Positions 56,626-64,000 of a DNA stretch of 64,000 nt are shown in pieces. The number at the start of each line of letters is the position of its first letter. Position 1 is the stretch's first letter. The stretch is taken from the NCBI GenBank assembly GCA_025024175.1, contig QCXZ01000064.1, positions 54,953,325 to 55,017,324 of the forward strand. Reading direction: 5' to 3'. The DNA is from Rhyzopertha dominica (taxonomy: Eukaryota; Arthropoda; Insecta; Coleoptera; Bostrichidae). The notes beneath the pieces were generated by a model. The model was given only the letters and a program-made list of their open reading frames with translations, was not told the origin of the DNA and searched no databases. The position numbers and the translations under genes were made by a program.

Positions 56626-58572
56626 CAATGTGTAAAACACAGATAACGAAACGTGTTTTAAGAAATACACAAAGTAAACGTAAACATTCATTTATACATT
56701 TCTTAATTATAATCCCATGGAGATGGGCTAAATACACCTATCATTATATGCATTACTTACAAACCGCGTGCTATTTGAGAAGGGCTACTGCTACTAAATA
56801 AAAAAAAACTTTTTATTGATGATACAGAAATCGGTAAAAATCTCTTTACTGGAAAAAATGCAAGAAAGCCAACGTTATAAGTAAAAAATGGTATTATTAC
56901 CAAAATCTAAGCACTTCCATAAAAATATAGGTATTGTCAAGATATACCTAATATTACAGCACAAAAACTAAAAACAAAACGAATATTATTGTACAAAGAA
57001 AAACTAAGATACGAAACAGAAAGTAGATATACCATATGTGCATTTAAATTTTTCATATGACAGTTTTTGTTAATAATAAATATCAATAACTGTTGAATCC
57101 GTTAGACTTTCGATAAATAATTTATGAGATTGCATAATAATGGGCAGGTTATGCACATCTTTGTCTCTAATTCGATGTATACGTATCTACTTTTTCGAAG
57201 GTAACCGCAGCAAAGCGTAATGAAGATTACCCTAAATAACATTGAATATAGATTTTGTTCCAATCTTAATCTGTCAGACCTTGAATATAACAGCCGGCAT
57301 TTACTTGTACAAATATACATTATATATAAAGTTCTGACAATGACGGTATGTCTAGTTATTCCTAATAACTCAACTACTATCTGAATCACTAAGCCGTAAA
57401 CAAAAAATATACTCTTACAAAAAAACGTTCGAACGCGTCAAACAATTAAGTATAAAAAAATATGTTACTCCTAATGTACAAAATATTGCGTGTCCACATC
57501 AAAATACTTTTATTGCAAGCGCTTATAACCAAATTACAGCCTGCAAAATTCTACTACACTACTCGTAAGTAGGAGATTATAAACACAAATTGTGGAGTTT
57601 TTACAATTATACTACATTATAGTAATTCGTTGCTTTTAATTGAATCTTAAAAAAATGTGTTTCTTGACAGCGACTGAAAAACTCTATTGCCTATTTATGC
57701 CACTATAGAATTATTTAACACTAATTTAGTATCAGTGTACAGCTTTAGAGTTAATTTTGCCCAACATCTAAAACAACAATTTTAAAGACGCCTAATTCCA
57801 TCTAATGTCATCGCTGACTTGAAATCTAAAGACATCGGCTTTCAGCTCATTTCTTTATAATAATTTGCTTGCCTCCATTCGGAACGGTCAACGGACAAGT
57901 GATTTTTGGGTAACGCCCTCCTGCACTTGCAGCTGTCATCTGAGGATGGCTCTATTGTGAAGAAACATGCCGATTACCGCACTTAAATGTCGCCACGGGC
58001 GGGCGTTCGCCTGATTACTGCCTACATTAGCGACTAAACGATCTACCTGCCCCGAGAAATGAATAAACTGCCACCATTATCTCTAATATCCACCTGTAAT
58101 TGTTTATTTGTTTTCATGGCGTAATGGATTTACGCTACAGGTGTGTGCCTTGAGCGACTCAACGGGAACAATGTGCGATGGAAAATGAATGATGGGGTAG
58201 AAATTATTCAAAACAGGTGCCGTTGTTTGAGCTGAAACAAAGCAAAAAGAGACGAGAGAGCAAGCTTGCTGAAAGTATGCGGAAATAAAGATATACCATT
58301 TAAATTTGTACAGTTTAGTGCCTCCTGATAGTAAAACTGAACCATAATCGTCTTCGATACGATTAAAGCTAGTCAGGACGGGATTCTAAGACTTGAACAT
58401 AATGTTTCAAGCTAATAATTAATAAGCCTGGGGTACAATGTCCTACACAACCACTGAATCATTTGAACAAAACAGAGAAAGAGTTATTTAATTACGTCTT
58501 CCAAGGCATTTGTTATTTTTATTGGTGCAACCGTAATTTATACGTACGATCTGGTGATATTGTTACTGAAAT
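56626..58572. other. Intron; GC-richer block 57840-58190
   Basis: No gene supported. 57840-58190 is GC-richer, non-repetitive, and contains E-box-like CACCTG/CAGGTG sites, a candidate enhancer. Confidence 0.35.
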
Positions 58573-58574
58573 TA

Positions 58575-58852
58575 TAACGGTCGTTCACAAAAAACGGGTC
58601 AAGTAAGCCGAAGACGTTTTTGTCGTCGTGAACGTACGTCGTAATGCTGTTTCAACAAACCAACTCTCACGACTATCACTTGGTATTCCGCTTCTTTTAA
58701 ACATTTTTGCAGAATCAACGGTGCTCCTATTAGTTTCAGGTAACAACAATAGCGTGATGTTTTAATCAGTGTAATAAGTGACGATTACGTTACGTTCGCA
58801 TTAGAAAGAGAAAACCATGGATGCTTGACCCGTTTTTTATGAACGTCCGTTA
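58575..58852. mobile_element. 278-bp MITE with TA target duplication
   Basis: The TIR TAACGGTCGTTCACAAAAAA (continuing CGGGTCAAG) at 58575 onward is matched, with two differences, by the reverse complement ending at 58852. TA is present on both sides. There is no ORF. The TA target suggests mobilisation by a Tc1/mariner-class transposase. Confidence 0.8.
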
Positions 58853-58942
58853 TAGAACAGTTAACATGAGAAACCAAAAATTATTTTCTATATATATTTC
58901 TACCAATACTATAAAACAAATTTTTAGAAAGCGATATAAGTA

Positions 58943-60245
58943 AAGGGTGCCCCAGTAGTAGTGATAGTTTTTCCAACAATGGTTAATTAACAGCTGTGAA
59001 AGGCACAAACGTCATCCAGCTGTCAAAATATTCAGTAAGGTTTGCCATTTCACCATGCATCGTTTTAGGCTTCCCGAACGCTTAGAAATAATAAAAAAAA
59101 TATTATCGAAATTCCGGTCCTGTTGTGAATACGCAACGTGAATTTCGTCGTGAAGTTGGCCGTAATCATGGCTTCAGTGAGCAGGCAATTCTACGCACCG
59201 CGCAAAAGTTTGAGCGTAAGTACACACTTTTGGACTCGAAGAAACCAACCAGAATGCGAACTGGTCGAAGTGAGAAAATATCGCCGCCATAGCGGCCAGT
59301 GTTGAAGATGATTCAAATCGATCATATCGACGTCGAACAGTCGAATTAGGCCTCTCCGCTGAGACAACTCGGCGAATTTTGCGGTTGGATTTGGGCCTAC
59401 ACCCGTATAAGATCGTGATGACGCAACAACTGAAGCCAGGAGACCATGGGCGCCGCCGTGAGTTCGCAAATTGGGCGCTTGCAATGTTGGACGATGATCC
59501 TGATTTTGGCAAGAAAAATATCTTCTCTGACGAAGCCAATTTTTACCTCGGTGGATTCGTCAACAAGCAAAATTGCCGTTACTGGACTAAGCACAATCCA
59601 CAAGTGACCGAACAAGTCGTTCAGTACCCACAAAAATTGAATGTATGGTGCGGATTGTGGCATGGGGGCATCATCGGTCCTTATTTCTTTCGAAATGAGG
59701 AAGGAGACACCGTAACCACCAATGGACCTCGCTATCGAGCAATGTTGGAAGAATTTCTGTGGCCAGAGCTCGACAACATCGACATTACCGGCATGTGGTT
59801 CCAAGAAGACGGCGCCACAAGCCACACAAACAACGATACACTTGATGTTGTGCGAGAGAAGTTCGGTGACTGGATCATCACGAGATGAGCGTTCATCGAT
59901 TGCCCGCCGCGATCGTGTGATGTGACACCCCTCGATTATTTTCTTTGGGGGTACGTCAAGTCATTGGCTTACGCTAACAAACCAGCCACTTTGGATGCCC
60001 TTGAAAACAACATTCGAGTAGCCATCGACGGAGTAATGCCGCAAATGTTGGAAAATGTTATCCGAAATTGGACCAAACGCTTGAAGCACTGCCAGCGATC
60101 CCGAGGTGGCCATTTGAATGATGTCTTGTTTCATACATAATGGTATGAATGTAGCTTCTAAATAAAGCCAAAACCAATTTGATACCTAGAACCGTTGTCG
60201 TTTTATTTGAATTTATTTTCCTATCGTTCTTATTGGTACACCCTA
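58943..60245 (+). mobile_element. Mariner-like element with TIRs, 1.3 kb
   Basis: Ends AAGGGTGCCCCAGTAGTA and, as reverse complement of the right end, TAGGGTGTACCAATAAGA, giving imperfect TIRs of about 28 bp. TA occurs on each side (58941-58942, 60246-60247). It contains a decayed transposase (59055-60140). Confidence 0.8.
59055..60140 (+). pseudogene. Mariner-type (IS630/Tc1) transposase, broken
   Basis: The N-terminal HTH part is frameshifted (HRFRLPERLEI, FRREVGRNHGFSEQ). From 59379 one frame carries the catalytic domain: NIFSDEANFYLGGFVNKQNC (first Asp), NVWCGLWHGGIIGPYFF, WFQEDGATSHT (second Asp), then a TGA at 59886-59888, and in the same frame PPRSCDVTPLDYFLWGYVK (third Asp in LDYF). 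Counting through the stop, 41 residues separate the second and third Asp, a DD41D-type spacing. Only the one stop breaks the core, so this copy is fairly young compared with the other mariner here, but it is not functional as assembled. Confidence 0.85.
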
Positions 60246-60247
60246 TA

Positions 60248-61320
60248 TTTCACTAAATAAATAGCTGCGTTCCTGGTAGTTAGGTAAAAGATTATGGATT
60301 GTAGAGGGTATTTTCAAGATTGTTTCTATTTGGTAACGACAAGATAAGGACAGGGAAATTTGTTAAAGAGGTCTCTTTGTACTGTTGGAATGTTAAAGTA
60401 TTTTCTATCTTCACATTAAATCATTTGCAATTGACAGTTATGAAATGGTGTTTCTCAAGAATCTATTTAACATTTATTTGCAAAATACTTAATTCAAAAC
60501 TGTAGTAGCTTTCTACTTCAAATGATACTCATTGTACTCAGTGTACATTAACGTCGCAAGTGAAGCTGGGAGAGCACCTCTCCGAAATTTAGTAGGGCTA
60601 CTAAATTGGGAAAATATGAAGTGTCAGTTGGAAAAGTGTATAGATCATGTTATCCGTAAAAATATCATTAATGTGAATAACGAATCCAGTGACGAAAATT
60701 ATGCTTATGATGATAGTGACTAGTTTGAAGCTTTTAGCTCATTTTCCACTTTAACTATAAAGAAAAGACGCTGTTGTCCGCCCTTTGTTCGTCTGATGCC
60801 TGTCACACTCATAGCTCGAAAACGGCTTGACGGATCGGGCTCGTTGGTGGCTCAAAAACAATAATCAACGTAGGTATACTTTGGTAAATACCCAAACATC
60901 TTTGGGCAAACTTTACTCGTATGGTATATATTTCGGCAAACTTTGCTCGTATACACATGGGAAGCTAATTTCTCTTGAATTTATTGACCTCGGAGTACAA
61001 AGGACGACTTTTTTTATTAATGTTTTGCGGAATGTTGCCACTTTTTTTCACAACTTCAGAAACGTTACGTTATTGCTTACTTCTAAATTATTGATTGAAA
61101 TCGTAGTTGAAATAAAGATTGGACGTCGGATATCGACCATACGACCTGTTCAATGATGCGCCCTCGCACTCAAAAATGTTAAACGTAAGCTCGACTTCTT
61201 AATCCGTTCTCGCGCATACATATATGTGGGCGTGGTAATGAATAATGTAAGAGAACTACTTTAGCAGTTAATATCAATTGGAATTTGATGTGTCTTCAAG
61301 GGGGATTTGTTTATTTGCAG
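60248..61320. other. Intron, nothing firm
   Basis: AT-rich. A short frame at 60532-60723 with an acidic Asp/Ser-rich end could be a transposase tail but is not assigned. It ends in TTATTTGCAG. Confidence 0.3.
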
Positions 61321-61480
61321 AACGCTCACGACCACTGCACACCCAATCCATGCGAGAACGGGGCACAATGCCACAAACTGGAGACGGATGATTACTACTA
61401 TTGCCACTGTCCCGAAGGGTGGCAAGGAAAAAATTGCAGCGTGCCCAGACTGATATGCGATAATCCTCCATGTGATTACG
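61321..61480 (+). CDS. Ser: Serrate/Jagged exon with EGF repeat 8 and start of EGF 9
   Basis: Phase 0 to 1: NAHDHCTPNPCENGAQCHKL, CHCPEGWQGKNCS, then VPRLICDNPPCDYG. The atypical EGF8-9 junction (HDHC...GAQC followed by a divergent C-x-x-PPC) is shared with Serrate/Jagged. Donor GTAAGT at 61481. The gene continues beyond the window. Confidence 0.94.
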
Positions 61481-62659
61481 GTAAGTTATTTTTCTTCTTA
61501 CACCTCAAATCTGTCGCCCCGAAATTGGTAATCGTAAAAACGTATGCAGTGAGCCTAAAAGATGTTGGAACAAAATTGATGAAAATTCGGGCATTCATTT
61601 TGCTGAAAAACGCTCGGTCCTTTCAATTTTTATTTCTAGTTAGCTAATTTTCACGTATACATGGTGTATATGTATACCGGGTGATTAGAAAAGATATATC
61701 AGATGTAACCATAACCACTATTGGTTATTTCATTTTTTATTTTAACGTAAAATTCTGATTATATTTCGTCTTTCATACTTTAGTTAGCCTTGATTGTTTG
61801 GAGTATAACAATCTACGTTATACAACTATAGAATATTTAACAGTACATTTTGACTTATCAGAAGTGTCATTAAAATGTTTCACGTCACAAGGTTAAACCC
61901 ATTGGTTAAACCACAACCTACGTTATAAATAGCCGTNCTGAGGATAATTTGGTAAAACTGTTGAGGGNCTGACACGAGATTTTTTTTCTCTGATAGGAAA
62001 GCAGGAGATCATTCAAAATGTTTACACTTGGCGCTTATATGGAGTTGAAAGAAAAAATCTTTTCATTCAAAGATAAGAGATCTCGCATTTGCGATCTATC
62101 CAGAATAGATACACACATGTTTGTGTCCATTTTGGATAGAGTATTGCAGAAAACCCGTAGAAAAACTCCAATCGGATCTCGATTATCTTATAAGTCAATC
62201 TTATAGATAGATGGATCCCATTTGTTGCATTTCCCATAACCAGTTTGTTGGCGATTCAGAGTGACCCAAGACTTTCTCGAGAGGTCAGTTCCGGCCACCT
62301 TTTCTGTAGGATCGTCTATAAGCTGTTGATTGAATATATCATGGTTCTTAAGTTGCTAAACAGGAAGCAAACCATCTTCAATGGTGTAAGGAGCACGAAT
62401 GAAATCTTCTGCCTACGGAGGTTTTCTGGAAGTTAGCCGAGTTGTAGGTAGCTCTTACAGAACTTGGGAAATCAGAAACTCATTAGGAGCTGATTGATAT
62501 TTTTGCCAAACTTTATATGTAGCAAACTGTCTGAGAATCTCCGCAGGAGCAATGTTTGAAAGAATCGGAAGCCGAGGTAATGGAGTTGATTTATTGTTCC
62601 AGTGATTAGTCAGTCATATTGCAGTATTTAGTTGATTGTCAATTTTGCCTGTGTGATGA
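61481..62659. other. Intron, nothing recognised
   Basis: No supported gene; two ambiguous bases near 61937-61968. Confidence 0.3.
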
Positions 62660-63400
62660 CTATTTTTCCAGACAGGACAGCAGTGCTATAAAGCAAGGCA
62701 GTTGCAGAAGTATGGAGTTCACTTGCGTTTGCACCCTAACTTGTACCAGCAAGTTTATACAGGATGTGGTTTCTAGTCTGTACTTTTTTACTAATATTTT
62801 CTTGTACGTAAGAAACGTGTCTATAGTAATCCATGGTATTTTGACTAAGAAGTCATGTTTAAGAATTATGTTATTTGACATAACTTGAAGTTGTTTTGTC
62901 TTTTGATGATTGTTGAGATGAAAACAAGTTACTTCTGTCTTCAATGGATTAGGGCATAAGCGCCAAGCTTTGAAACAGCAATTCATAATCTCGATGTCTC
63001 TTGGAAGGTTTTGTTCAAGTACAGAAAGTCTTCACTTTGCAAAGCCAATGCCATGTCGTCTGCATACACAAATTTTTTCGATTGAGTTACTGGAAGGTCA
63101 CTTATGTAAAGGTTGGTAAGAATAGGCGACAGAACCGATGCTTGTGGAAGACCATTATTCAAAATCCTGAATTTGCTACTGTTCTCTCCCAGAAACATTC
63201 TTAATTGACGTTGGGACAGTATTCGTTCAATAAGCTTCATAGAGTTTCCAGATTTCAGAGTATTAAATAGTTTGAGGATCAATCCTTCTTTCCACACAGT
63301 ATCATAGGCCGCCGATAAGTCTATGAACACTACTCCATTTTTCGATCGTTTCTGGAAACCAGCTTTAGCATATGTTGTTAGCGCTAAAACTTAGTGACAG
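62660..63400 (-). mobile_element. Non-LTR retrotransposon RT fragment (Jockey-like)
   Basis: Two adjoining minus-strand frames. 63330-62983 has FIDLSAAYDTVWKEGL (motif A), NGLPQASVLSPILTNLYISD (normally G-L-P-Q-G, here Ala) and KFVYADDMALALQ (motif C). 62986-62660 has CFKAWRLCPNPLKTEVTCFH (motif D/E region). The C-terminal LLQLPCFIALL is also found at 51680-51710. One frameshift lies between the frames. The Gly-to-Ala change in the GLPQG motif adds to the evidence that it is inactive. Confidence 0.8.
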
Positions 63401-64000
63401 TACCTACAGTGTTAACAGCTAGTGATGTTTTAGTGATCATATTAAGTGAAAATAGTTTTGTTATCCTCAGTAAAATTGTGAAATATCAGAGCTTATTCAA
63501 ATACTGGTTATGCGACTGGAAGAAAAAGACTTGCATCGGCGACTATAGTAGTCGGCGTGGGATGCAGACGTATGCAGGCGAACATAGACCTTATAACCTT
63601 ATATAAAATACCATAGGATGCCGAGAGTGAAGTAGCTACTATTTGAGTAAACTGTAGCAATACCGCAACTTATTCACATACCAGCTACTTATCTCATGTT
63701 GTAGCCTATTGTCGAAATTTATCCTTAATAAGGTCTATTTTTGCTTGCATTCATCTGCTGTCATGCTCTGAGCACTAGAGTCAGGTATTCCTGGCCCATG
63801 CCAATTTATTGGGAAGAAACTGAGAACGATGCGCAGTCTCGTATGTGCAAACTGTTTCGAGTTGCATAAGCTCAGGTATATTGCAATTTCACTTAATAGG
63901 ATCACTATAACATTATTTACTGTTAACACTATCTATTTTAACGCCGCGTACAAGCGTTAAACGTAAAGTTTTTGTATGATCTTCTGGTTTTCTGTTAGAG
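63401..64000. other. Intron, possibly further LINE sequence
   Basis: No motif strong enough to call; ORFs are short. Confidence 0.3.

Noticed and set aside
60532..60723. Short acidic ORF as a host gene or transposase tail
   Set aside because: Only a weak resemblance to acidic transposase C-termini; no motif or boundary supports a call.

Overview
This window is animal, almost certainly insect, nuclear DNA, AT-rich with very long introns. The host gene is on the + strand. Six exons encode EGF repeats 1 to about 8/9 of a Notch ligand of the Serrate/Jagged type, at 593-725, 36115-36348, 50343-50456, 54056-54262, 54356-54483 and 61321-61480. Splice phases are compatible throughout and the EGF order matches Jagged/Serrate. 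The N-terminal MNNL/DSL exons lie upstream of the window. The later EGFs, the Cys-rich domain, the membrane segment and the tail lie downstream. The first intron in view is about 35 kb.

The centrepiece, inside that intron, is a complete Polinton/Maverick (adintovirus-like) element at 11327-30882. It has terminal inverted repeats of about 658 bp, AG...CT ends and an exact 6-bp target duplication AACATG (11321-11326 and 30883-30888). Left to right it carries, on the - strand: a spliced RING-finger gene, a 198-aa conserved protein, the major capsid protein, an 86-aa Q-rich protein, the penton/minor capsid protein, a 134-aa acidic protein, an adenain-type cysteine protease and a phospholipase-A2 virion protein. 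On the + strand follow the packaging ATPase, a proline-rich protein, a 172-aa protein and a DDE/chromodomain integrase. A spliced protein-primed DNA polymerase B lies convergent on the - strand. A possible small coiled-coil ORF (+) and a 114-aa protein (-) complete the set. These genes add up to a nearly full set for virion formation, replication and integration. The assembled copy carries many 1-nt indels. It also carries a 3.1-kb direct duplication on either side of a 100-N gap, which looks like two unmerged contig ends; the real element would then be about 16.35 kb.

The most interesting signal is at the PLA2/protease boundary. The PLA2 frame ends AAA-AAC-TAA at a perfect A_AAA_AAC slippery heptamer, and the protease frame (-1) is open from exactly that point but has no AUG before its conserved core. 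This suggests that the protease is made by -1 ribosomal frameshifting as a PLA2-protease fusion. Stop/start overlaps (TAATG, ATGA) join penton, the 86-aa protein and MCP.

The Polinton itself sits inside the reverse transcriptase ORF of an older Jockey-like retrotransposon. The other introns hold a hAT derivative with a remnant BED finger, several non-LTR fragments, a Penelope-like element nested in a mariner, a Tc1-like element, a second mariner with TIRs, a 278-bp MITE, a pair of inverted 0.8-kb repeats and a 97-bp strong hairpin. Several GC-richer non-repetitive blocks may be Serrate enhancers.
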